A stretch of 17,364 nt of DNA, from NCBI GenBank assembly GCA_946887385.1, contig CAMPKU010000071.1:1-17364 (forward strand), given 5' to 3'. This stretch comes from an uncultured Gammaproteobacteria bacterium. Lineage in GTDB: Bacteria > Pseudomonadota > Gammaproteobacteria > Rariloculales > Rariloculaceae. A model generated the notes under the pieces. That model saw nothing but the letters and a program-made list of their open reading frames with translations. It did no database searches and had not been told where the DNA came from. The position numbers were made by a program, and so were the translations under genes. This document shows positions 7,146 to 13,534 of the stretch, in pieces. Positions within the stretch are counted from its first letter, which is position 1. Each line of letters begins with the position of its first letter.

Positions 7146-8165
7146 ATGCGGACACTCGACCGGTTTGGGCTGGCACTGGCTGCGGCCACATTGGCGTTCA
7201 CGGCGCAGTCGCAGCCGAATGCCGATTCGGCCGCCGCAACGCCTTACAAAGTCCCGCGCACCTCGTGGGGCGACCCTGATCTTTCGGGCATCTGGCCCGG
7301 CACGGCGATGGTCGGCGTGCCGATGCAGCGCGATGAGAAGCTCGGCACGCGCAACTGGCTGACGGAAGAGGAATATACGGAGCGCGAGGCGCAGTTTGCG
7401 CGCCAAGAAGACCTCGACAACGCCGATTTCTTGCTCGAGAACGCGGCCACGACACCGGGCGGGGCCGTCGGCGGGCCCGTGTCGCCGCCGCCGCATTGGC
7501 TCGAGCGCGGCGACCCGCAGCGCCAAGCTTCGTTGATCGTCGAGCCGCCGAACGGCCGCATGCCTGCGCTCACCGAAGCCGGCCAACAGCGGCAAGCCGC
7601 GACGCGAGCGGCGCGCGAAGGCCGCGGGCCGGCCGACTCGTACACCGATCGCAGCTTGTACGACCGCTGCATCACGCGCGGCATGGTCGGCTCGCTGACG
7701 CCGGCCATCTACAACGCGGGCAACGAGATCGTGCAGTCGCCCGGTTACGTGGTGATCTTGAACGAGATGATTCACGAGGCGCGCGTCGTGCCGCTCGACG
7801 GCAGCGCGCACCCCGGCGCCGCGATCAAGCAGTGGCTCGGCGATTCGCGCGGCCGCTGGGACGGCGACACGCTCGTCGTCGAGACCACGAACTTCACCGA
7901 CCGCACGAACGTGGGGCAAGCCCGCCACAGCGACCAGCTCAAGGTCACGGAGCGCTACACGCGCGTCAACGACGATACGCTGGTGTTGCGACTCACGGTG
8001 GAGGATCCCGAGACGTGGACCGCGCCGTGGACACTCGAGCTGCCGCTGCAGCGCGACGACGGCTACGGCATGTTCGAGTACGCGTGCCACGAGGGCAATC
8101 TCGCGATGTTCAACATCCTGAGCGGCCATCGGGCCGACGAGCGCGCGGCGGCGTCACAACGCTAG
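7146..8165 (+). CDS. Uncharacterised exported protein, Cys/CHEGN family, copy 2
   Basis: A 339-residue paralogue of the preceding gene. The signal peptide is residues 1 to about 23 (hydrophobic LALAAATLAF, then TAQSQ). It shares PRTSWGDPDLSGIW near 37-50, LIVEPPNGRMPALT near 130-143, LYDRCITRG with Cys175, GDTLVVETTNFTDRT near 240-253 and EYACHEGN with Cys314-His315. It has a Pro/Gly-rich insertion around residues 100-120 and lacks the charged C-terminal extension of copy 1. AGGGGAG at about 7135-7141, five to six bases before the ATG, is a strong Shine-Dalgarno and overlaps the stop of copy 1, indicating a two-gene operon produced by tandem duplication. Location is periplasmic or outside the cell. 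Function is unknown, and its repeated presence suggests subfunctionalised binding or enzymatic proteins. Confidence 0.88.
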   Translation: MRTLDRFGLALAAATLAFTAQSQPNADSAAATPYKVPRTSWGDPDLSGIWPGTAMVGVPMQRDEKLGTRNWLTEEEYTEREAQFARQEDLDNADFLLENAATTPGGAVGGPVSPPPHWLERGDPQRQASLIVEPPNGRMPALTEAGQQRQAATRAAREGRGPADSYTDRSLYDRCITRGMVGSLTPAIYNAGNEIVQSPGYVVILNEMIHEARVVPLDGSAHPGAAIKQWLGDSRGRWDGDTLVVETTNFTDRTNVGQARHSDQLKVTERYTRVNDDTLVLRLTVEDPETWTAPWTLELPLQRDDGYGMFEYACHEGNLAMFNILSGHRADERAAASQR

Positions 8166-8169
8166 GGTG

Positions 8170-8198
8170 AGCCGAAGGGCTTAAGGTCGCGGCTTTTT
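8170..8198 (+). terminator. Weak candidate terminator after the paralogue pair
   Basis: AGCCG at 8170-8174 can pair with CGGCT at 8190-8194 and is followed by TTTT to 8198. A smaller AGCC/GGCT pairing competes within it. The stem is short and the loop is long (15 nt), so this is tentative; the position just after the stop and before the next gene's leader is appropriate. Confidence 0.3.
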
Positions 8199-8257
8199 AC
8201 CAGAAAAATTCGGTTTCGACGCTCCCTGCCGAGCCAGCGCAGCGAGCGGAGACCGAG

Positions 8258-8263
8258 TATGAT
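8258..8263 (+). promoter_or_regulatory. Candidate -10 element for the hydrolase gene
   Basis: TATGAT matches five of six consensus bases and sits 31 nt before the preferred ATG at 8295, which is reasonable for a promoter with a short leader. No good -35 is visible. The ATG inside this hexamer (8259) is in frame with the hydrolase but is probably promoter rather than start codon. Confidence 0.3.
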
Positions 8264-8294
8264 TTCCGCAACTGCCACCGAGGGGGGAAGAACA

Positions 8295-9329
8295 ATGGCA
8301 AAAATCACGAGGCGCGGATTCGTCCAGGCATCGAGTGCGCTCGCTGCGGCGCCGATGCTCGCATCGGTCGTTACGGCACGAGCTCAACCGCCGGCGCCGG
8401 ATATCGGCAACCTCCGAGCCGAGAAGGACATCGTCTTCGGCAAGGGCGGCGACATGGACATGACGCTCGACGTCTACCATCCGCCGGAAGGCGTCACGCC
8501 GAAGCGCATGGCCATCATCCATCTGTTCGGCGGCGGCTTCTTCGGCGGCAACAAGAACGCGGGCTACATCATCAACGACGCCAAGGCCCTCGGCGCCTTC
8601 GGCTACACGAGCGTCTCGGCGAACTACCGGCTCCAGAGCCAAGGCTTGTGGCCGGCGCAGCTTCATGACGTGAAGGGCGCGATCCGCTGGACGCGCGCTA
8701 ATGCAGCGCGGCTCGGTGTCGAGCCGAACCGTATCGCAGTGGCGGGCTATTCCGCCGGCGGCATGCTCGCGCTGATGGCGGCCGGCACGAACGACAAGCC
8801 GGAGTTCGACGGCAGCGTCGGCACGCCGGGCGTCAGCTCGAAAGTCGACGCATGCATCGGCGTTTATCCGCTCGCGAGTGCGCAGATCGCGCGCGGCCTG
8901 TTCGGCGAAGGCGGCGCCACACCGGAGGCCATCGAGGCCGCGTCGCCCACCACGTACATCGGCCCCAATTTCGCGCCGACGATCTTCATCCACGGCACGG
9001 CCGACACCACCGTGCTGCCCTCGTCGAGCATCGACTTCTTCAACAAGCTGCTGGCCGCGAACGTGCCGACGGCGTTGACGATGATCCAGGGCGCCGCGCA
9101 CGCGTTCGATAACGGCGCGCTCGATGCCGTGGACGTGATGGCGCATTCGATCGATCTGTTCCTCGATCGCTTGTTCGTCAACCCGCGGCCGTACCCGTCG
9201 TTCGGCGCCGGCGGCGGCGGTCGCCGCCCGGGTGGCGGTGGCGGCGGCGGTCCGGGCGGCGGCCGTGGCCCCGGCGGGCCCGGCGGCGGGCAAGGTGGCC
9301 CGCCCGGCGGCGCGGGAGATCGCGGCTAG
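8295..9329 (+). CDS. Tat-exported alpha/beta hydrolase (esterase/lipase-like) with Gly-rich tail
   Basis: A 344-residue protein starting MAKITRRGF: twin arginines at residues 6-7, a hydrophobic stretch, and cleavage near ARA/Q at about 30. The catalytic core is an alpha/beta hydrolase of the carboxylesterase/BD-FAE type. It has an oxyanion-hole motif HLFGGGF at 76-82, nucleophile elbow GYSAGG with Ser153, acid Asp237 in HGTAD and His269 in AAHAFD. It should hydrolyse an ester in the periplasm; the substrate is unknown. From about residue 304 to the end is a tail of almost only Gly, Pro and Arg, which is not part of the fold. I chose 8295 because AGGGGGGAAG lies just upstream and the Tat motif follows immediately; an in-frame ATG at 8259 would add 12 residues and has no ribosome site. 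The next gene starts 45 nt later on the same strand. Confidence 0.92.
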   Translation: MAKITRRGFVQASSALAAAPMLASVVTARAQPPAPDIGNLRAEKDIVFGKGGDMDMTLDVYHPPEGVTPKRMAIIHLFGGGFFGGNKNAGYIINDAKALGAFGYTSVSANYRLQSQGLWPAQLHDVKGAIRWTRANAARLGVEPNRIAVAGYSAGGMLALMAAGTNDKPEFDGSVGTPGVSSKVDACIGVYPLASAQIARGLFGEGGATPEAIEAASPTTYIGPNFAPTIFIHGTADTTVLPSSSIDFFNKLLAANVPTALTMIQGAAHAFDNGALDAVDVMAHSIDLFLDRLFVNPRPYPSFGAGGGGRRPGGGGGGGPGGGRGPGGPGGGQGGPPGGAGDRG

Positions 9330-9374
9330 CGCCGATCGAAGTCATTTCACCGTAAACGACGCCGGGAGCGCGGG

Positions 9375-10343
9375 ATGTTGAGACTCACACACGCCGCGCT
9401 CGCCGGCGTTTTCTTTTGCGGTGCTCTTCAGGCGCAGAGCTACGAGCCCGTGGCCGACTGGTTGAAGCTGCCGGCCGGCCGCGAGGCGCTCGGCCCCATG
9501 CACGGCGACATCGCCGTGAGCCGCGCGGGCGAGGTGTACGTCAGCATCGAAACGGCGGACATGGGCGTGCAGGTGTTTTCGCCCGATGGCCGCTATCTTC
9601 GGAGTCTTCAGGCCGCGCCCGCGGATCTGCACGGCTTCGTGATTCGCGACGCCGGCGACGGCGAGCACCTCTACGGCGTGAGCCTGCGCGGTCAGAAGTT
9701 CGTGAAGCTCACGCTCGACGGCAAAGTGGTGCTCGAGATTGCGCGCGACGCGATCCCGCGCGAGTACTGGACGCCGAACCGCTTCTCGACCGAGCTCGGC
9801 GTGCTGCTATCGGGCATGGACGTGGCGCCGAACGGCGATCTGTACGTCACCGACGGCTACTCCAGCGACTACGTGCATCGGTTCGACGCGCGCGGGAAGT
9901 ATCTCGGCACGTTCGGCGGGAAAGAGCCGCCGTACAGCTTCGACATTCTGCACAAGATCGCGATGGATACGCGCTTCGATCCGGTGCGGATCATTGCCAC
10001 GGACAGGTTGAACAACCGCGTCGTGCACTTGTCGCTCGACGGCGATTTCCTCGGCGTCGTCAACGACGATCTGTTGTTGCCTGCTGCCGTTGCGATCGAC
10101 GGCGACAATGTCATCGTCGGCGAGCTCAACGGCCGCGTCACGATCCTCGACAAAGCCGGCAAGGTCGTTGCGCACGTCGGCACGAACACCGATGAGGGCA
10201 TCGGCACTAACCGCGTGCCGCCCGAGCGATGGCGCACGGGGTATGTGGTGGCGGCGCACGGCGTTGCCACGAACGCCGACGGCGACATCTTCGTGGCCGA
10301 GTTCAGCACGTTCGGTCGCGTGCACAAATTCGACCGGCGCTGA
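9375..10343 (+). CDS. Exported NHL-repeat / six-bladed beta-propeller protein
   Basis: A 322-residue protein with a signal peptide (hydrophobic AALAGVFFCGAL, then QAQ) and a mature chain made of propeller blades. Typical blade cores are DIAVSRAGEVYVS, VQVFSPDGRYL, MDVAPNGDLYVTDGYSSDYVHRF, IIATDRLNNRVVHLSLDG and GVATNADGDIFVAEF, the NHL or gluconolactonase-like pattern of a D/N-G turn followed by a Y/IxV strand. NHL propellers bind ligands, and some are lactonases or lyases; catalytic residues cannot be assigned here. GGGAG at 9364-9368 lies six bases before the ATG. It is 45 nt behind the Tat hydrolase and probably co-transcribed, so the pair may act on the same periplasmic substrate. The stop codon is part of a hairpin shared with the convergent acetyltransferase gene. 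Confidence 0.88.
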   Translation: MLRLTHAALAGVFFCGALQAQSYEPVADWLKLPAGREALGPMHGDIAVSRAGEVYVSIETADMGVQVFSPDGRYLRSLQAAPADLHGFVIRDAGDGEHLYGVSLRGQKFVKLTLDGKVVLEIARDAIPREYWTPNRFSTELGVLLSGMDVAPNGDLYVTDGYSSDYVHRFDARGKYLGTFGGKEPPYSFDILHKIAMDTRFDPVRIIATDRLNNRVVHLSLDGDFLGVVNDDLLLPAAVAIDGDNVIVGELNGRVTILDKAGKVVAHVGTNTDEGIGTNRVPPERWRTGYVVAAHGVATNADGDIFVAEFSTFGRVHKFDRR

Positions 10344-10365
10344 GCTCGAGCCTTCGGCGCGAGCT
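10343..10365. terminator. Hairpin spanning the stop codons of two convergent genes
   Basis: AGCTCG (10343-10348) pairs with CGAGCT (10360-10365); after one A-G mismatch, GCC pairs with GGC around a TTC loop. The last base of the plus-strand TGA and two bases of the minus-strand TAG are in the stem. No T-tract follows on either side, so termination would depend on the hairpin alone or on Rho. Confidence 0.45.
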
Positions 10366-10921
10366 AGCTCGTGCTGTTCGAGCGAAAGCCCGTGAAGGCG
10401 GCTTTCGTGAGCGACCACATGCTGTGCGTCCAGCCGCGCTCCGCCATCCAGGCCGCGCCGGCGCGTTCGCCGATCTTGCTGAAGCCGAGCTTCGCGACGA
10501 GCTTCTGCACCCGCTCGTTCGCCGTCACGGACTCGGCGCGAATCTCGTCGAGCTGCAACGTCTCGAAACCGAACGCGAGCAGCTCGCGCGCGCTCTCGGC
10601 AGCGAGCCCTCGGCCCCAGAACTTCGGCGCCAGCTCCAACCCGAACTGCGCTTTCCCAGGGTCTTGCCCGGCCGTGCGCAAGCTGCAGCAGCCGATGAGC
10701 TGCGCCGAGCCGCGGTCGACGACCGCCAGCGAGAAGTCGAGCCGCGGTTGCGCGCGCGCCGTTCGGACGAACAACTCGACGAGCTGTTTGGCGTGCTCGG
10801 GCGTTGCCACGTCCGGCGCGTAGAACTCGAGGAAATCCGGGTCGGCGTGATAGCGCTGCAGCTCCGTGACGTCGTCGCCGCGAAAGTCGCGCAGCAGCAC
10901 TCTGTCGGCTTCGAGTTGCAT
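10364..10921 (-). CDS. GNAT family N-acetyltransferase (RimJ/RimL-like)
   Basis: A 185-residue cytoplasmic protein with the Acetyltransf_3 layout: the N-terminal strand LEADRVLLRDFRGDDVTEL, central strand FSLAVVDR..LIGCCSL, the beta4 strand AQFGLELAP, the acetyl-CoA pyrophosphate loop FWGRGLAAESARELLAFGF, and a C-terminal AESVTANERVQKLVAKLGF block, typical of enzymes acetylating ribosomal-protein N-termini or small amines. The substrate cannot be told from the sequence. The ATG at 10921 lies 13 nt downstream of the membrane-protein gene on the same strand with no obvious Shine-Dalgarno, suggesting coupled translation within the rimO operon. Length is normal for the family. The last 15 residues (FTGFRSNSTS region) look poorly conserved. 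Confidence 0.9.
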   Translation of the reverse strand: MQLEADRVLLRDFRGDDVTELQRYHADPDFLEFYAPDVATPEHAKQLVELFVRTARAQPRLDFSLAVVDRGSAQLIGCCSLRTAGQDPGKAQFGLELAPKFWGRGLAAESARELLAFGFETLQLDEIRAESVTANERVQKLVAKLGFSKIGERAGAAWMAERGWTHSMWSLTKAAFTGFRSNSTS

Positions 10922-10934
10922 ACGGGAAATACGG

Positions 10935-11531
10935 CTAGCTCACCGGCGCATCGTCGATGAGCGCCATCCTGCGGCGTAGCAACAGCAAGGCGGCGAGGAC
11001 CAGGCAGGCGATCCCGACTGCAACGGGAAACAGGGCAGTGGTCCAGGAATAATGCTCGAGCGCCAGAACCACGAGCAGGTTGCGCAAGCCGCCCAGCGCG
11101 AAAAATCCGCTGCTCTCCTGATACGGGCGGCGATACGCGCGGCGCATCGTGGGCCCGAACCCGGCCAAGTCCGCCACGGTCAGGATCACCACGGCCCAGA
11201 GCGGGTTGGTGGTGAAGTACCACGCCGGAAAGGCCGACAGCGCCGCCAGTAAGAATATCCAGTCCGCTTGCGTGATCTTGGTATCGCCGCGCTTCGCATA
11301 CGACAACGCGGCGATGTACAACGTAATGACGCCCGAGATTCCGATGGGCCAGGCGCCTACGCCGGCATCGTCCGCGAGCTGTGCGAAAAACACCGTGACC
11401 GTGCCGATGGCCCACACGAGCCAAGAGAAGACGTGCGGTTTGATTTGCCCTGCCAGGATTCGGCGGATGTAGCCCGCGAACAGCACGAACGTGAGCACGA
11501 TCGCCGCGGCGCTGAGCAACTCTTTGTACAC
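10935..11531 (-). CDS. Seven-helix membrane protein, possibly PQ-loop/SWEET-like
   Basis: A 198-residue protein with about seven predicted membrane helices, near 4-21, 34-52, 60-79, 90-107, 110-128, 143-160 and 164-187. Helices 1-3 and 5-7 look like a repeated triple joined by a linker helix, as in SWEET/PQ-loop carriers. The short loops after helices 1 and 5 contain KPHVFSW and RRPYQES, where PQ-loop proteins carry their PQ-type motif. This resemblance is my inference; no exact PQ pair is present, and an uncharacterised membrane family is the safe label. The start is a GTG at 11531, with AAGGA about 8-12 bases upstream. It lies 47 nt after rimO and 13 nt before the GNAT gene, all on the same strand. 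Confidence 0.8.
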   Translation of the reverse strand: MYKELLSAAAIVLTFVLFAGYIRRILAGQIKPHVFSWLVWAIGTVTVFFAQLADDAGVGAWPIGISGVITLYIAALSYAKRGDTKITQADWIFLLAALSAFPAWYFTTNPLWAVVILTVADLAGFGPTMRRAYRRPYQESSGFFALGGLRNLLVVLALEHYSWTTALFPVAVGIACLVLAALLLLRRRMALIDDAPVS

Positions 11532-11578
11532 GCTGCCGTCCTTCTGCCGTTCCCGTCAGGCCGACGCGTCTGCGCGCC

Positions 11579-12922
11579 TCAGCCGACGGGCTCCGCCCAG
11601 AGGTCGTACTCATCGGCGCTCGTGACACGGGCTTTGACGATGCTGCCGGCTTTGAGCTTGCTTGCGCCTTTGCCGGCCGGCAGATACACGCGGCCGTCGA
11701 TCTCGGGTGCGTCGGCCATCGAGCGTCCCAGCGCCTGATCGCCTTCGAGCTCGTCGACGATGACGTCGAGGTCGAAGCCCACGCGGCGTTGCAGCCGCCG
11801 CGCGCTGATCACCTGCTGCGCCGCCATGAAGCGGTGCCAGCGTTCCTCCTTGAGCTCTTCGGGCACGGCGTTCGGCAGCGCGTTGGCGGCCGCGTTGTGC
11901 ACGGGCTCATAGCGGAAACAGCCGACGCGGTCGAGCTCGGCTTCCTCGAGCCAGTCGAGCAGCGCCTGGAAATCCTGCTCGGTCTCGCCCGGGAAGCCCA
12001 CGATGAACGTCGAGCGGATCGTGAGATCGGGCACGGCCTGGCGCCAGGCGCGAATGCGCTGCAGCGTTTTCGCCTCGGCGGCCGGCCGCTTCATGGCCTT
12101 CAGGATTTTTGGGCTCGCGTGCTGAAACGGCACGTCGAGGTACGGCAGCACTTTGCCGTCGGCCATCAGCGGGATCAGGTCGTCGACGTGCGGATACGGA
12201 TAAACGTAGTGCAGCCGTATCCATGCGCCGAGCTCGCCGAGCGCCGCGGCCAGAGCCGTGATTCGGGCGGCAACGGACCGGCCGCGCCACGGGGACGGCG
12301 CGTATTTCACGTCGACGCCGTAGGCGCTCGTATCCTGTGAGATCACGAGCAGCTCGCGCACGCCAGAGCGCACGAGGCGCTCGGCTTCGCCGAGCACGTC
12401 GGCGGCGGGGCGGCTCACCAAGTCGCCGCGCAGCCGCGGGATGATGCAGAAGCTGCAGCGATGGTTGCAGCCCTCGGAGATCTTCAAATAGGCGTAGTGG
12501 CGGGGCGTGAGCTTCACGCCTTGCGCCGGCACGAGGTCGACGAACGGATCGTGCGGCGGCGGAATCGCCTCGTGCACGGCGCTGACCACCGCCTCGTACT
12601 GATGGGGTCCGGTGACGGCGAGCACCTGCGGATGAGCGTCGAGAATGACGTTCGCTTCGGCGCCGAGGCAGCCCGTAACGATCACGCGGCCGTTCTTCGC
12701 GAGCGCTTCGCCGATGGCGTCGAGCGATTCGGCGCGCGCGCTGTCGAGAAAGCCGCACGTGTTCACGACGACGACGTCGGCGCCCGCGTAGTCGGCCGCC
12801 GTCTCGTAGCCCTCGGCGCGCAACTGACTCAAGATTCGCTCGGAGTCCACGAGCGCCTTGGGGCAGCCCAGGCTCACGAACCCGATCTTCGGCGCATGGG
12901 TTTTGGTAGCGGCTTTCGGCAC
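11579..12922 (-). CDS. rimO: Ribosomal protein S12 methylthiotransferase RimO
   Basis: A 447-residue radical-SAM methylthiotransferase that modifies the conserved aspartate of ribosomal protein S12. The N-terminal UPF0004 domain carries Cys20 ([15 protein letters not shown]), Cys56 (NTCGFLDSA) and Cys85 (VTGCLGA) for the auxiliary iron-sulfur cluster. The radical-SAM domain carries CNHRCSFC with Cys152, Cys156 and Cys159 for the SAM-binding cluster, then [11 protein letters not shown]. Residues from about 375 form the TRAM domain. RimO is favoured over MiaB by the [12 protein letters not shown] start, the [11 protein letters not shown] sequence and the length. The start is a GTG at 12922; no in-frame alternative close upstream was found and the Shine-Dalgarno is weak. 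It is probably the first gene of an operon with the membrane protein and GNAT genes. Confidence 0.96.
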   Translation of the reverse strand: MPKAATKTHAPKIGFVSLGCPKALVDSERILSQLRAEGYETAADYAGADVVVVNTCGFLDSARAESLDAIGEALAKNGRVIVTGCLGAEANVILDAHPQVLAVTGPHQYEAVVSAVHEAIPPPHDPFVDLVPAQGVKLTPRHYAYLKISEGCNHRCSFCIIPRLRGDLVSRPAADVLGEAERLVRSGVRELLVISQDTSAYGVDVKYAPSPWRGRSVAARITALAAALGELGAWIRLHYVYPYPHVDDLIPLMADGKVLPYLDVPFQHASPKILKAMKRPAAEAKTLQRIRAWRQAVPDLTIRSTFIVGFPGETEQDFQALLDWLEEAELDRVGCFRYEPVHNAAANALPNAVPEELKEERWHRFMAAQQVISARRLQRRVGFDLDVIVDELEGDQALGRSMADAPEIDGRVYLPAGKGASKLKAGSIVKARVTSADEYDLWAEPVG

Positions 12923-13069
12923 TCGCGGTTGGCTCGAGGGGGTTGCGACGCTGCGCAGGGGGCGCTATTGCGCCACGCACGGCGGCAAAAGGCAAACGCT
13001 TTACCGCAGACGACCGCCGGACGACAATCGGCTCACCAGATTGGGCGCCACGGCGCCGGCGGGAGCGGC
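12923..13069. other. Divergent intergenic region between rimO and MaoC-like gene
   Basis: These 147 nt should hold promoters for both directions. A clear dyad lies at 12961-12974: GGCGC, TATT, GCGCC. It could be an operator or a leader hairpin for rimO. No convincing -35/-10 pair was found on either strand. GGGAG at 13061-13065 serves the gene at 13070. Confidence 0.3.
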
Positions 13070-13531
13070 ATGGCGCAGACGGTCACCCGACAGGAGCTGG
13101 AGGCCACGGTAGGCCAACGGCTCGGCGTCTCCGATTGGTTCCTCATCGACCAAGCCCGCGTCGATGCGTTCGCCGACGTCACGCTGGATCATCAATTCGT
13201 GCACGTCGACCTCGAGCGCGCGAAAGCCACGCCGTTCGGCGGCACGATCGCGCACGGCTTTCTGACGTTGTCGCTGCTCGTGCATCTGTGTCTGCCGTTC
13301 ATTCCCACGCTCGAGCGTCGCAAGCTCGTGGTGAACTACGGTTTCGACAAGGTGCGCTTTTCGGCGCCCGTGAAGGTGGGCAAGCGAATACGCACCGTGA
13401 GCACGCTCGGCGAAGTGGCGGAGCGCAAGCCGGGCAACATCGTGATGCGCGTGAATGTGACGGTCGAGATCGAAGGCGAGGACAAGCCGGCGCTCGTTGC
13501 GGAGTGGCTCAGCTTGCACGTCGTCGGCTGA
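13070..13531 (+). CDS. MaoC-like (R)-specific enoyl hydratase / acyl dehydratase
   Basis: A 153-residue single hot-dog protein. The hydratase-2 motif is complete: Asp40 and His45 (DHQFVH) match the Asp/His dyad of PhaJ-type (R)-hydratases, followed by FGGTIAHGFLTLSLL at 56-70, the usual substrate-tunnel segment. It should hydrate trans-2-enoyl thioesters or act in related acyl chemistry in the cytoplasm; NodN-like proteins share this architecture. The long open frame extends upstream over rimO, but the ATG at 13070 is the real start: GGGAG lies five bases upstream and the family begins about here. The HDOD gene follows after 3 nt. Confidence 0.93.
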   Translation: MAQTVTRQELEATVGQRLGVSDWFLIDQARVDAFADVTLDHQFVHVDLERAKATPFGGTIAHGFLTLSLLVHLCLPFIPTLERRKLVVNYGFDKVRFSAPVKVGKRIRTVSTLGEVAERKPGNIVMRVNVTVEIEGEDKPALVAEWLSLHVVG

Positions 13532-13534
13532 CAC

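Noticed and set aside
5948..7201. A 417-codon open frame on the minus strand opposite the first Cys/CHEGN gene
   Set aside because: It is an antisense shadow: Arg/Ala/Val/Asp-rich with no family signature, while the plus strand has a signal peptide, ribosome site and paralogue conservation.
7119..8129. A 336-codon minus-strand open frame opposite the second paralogue
   Set aside because: Same cause; GC-rich third positions suppress stops in the antisense frame. Composition is not protein-like.
8181..9293. A 370-codon minus-strand open frame opposite the Tat hydrolase
   Set aside because: Begins inside the antisense of the Gly-tail repeat and has no recognisable domain; the plus strand carries a full catalytic triad.
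9198..9320. Gly-rich region as a CRISPR or tandem-repeat array
   Set aside because: Repeats are simple GGC/GGT-type codons without regular spacer units, and they continue the hydrolase reading frame.
12461..13069. Upstream extension of the MaoC-like frame to 12461
   Set aside because: It would run antisense through rimO and add 203 residues without family similarity; the ATG at 13070 has a ribosome site and fits the family length.
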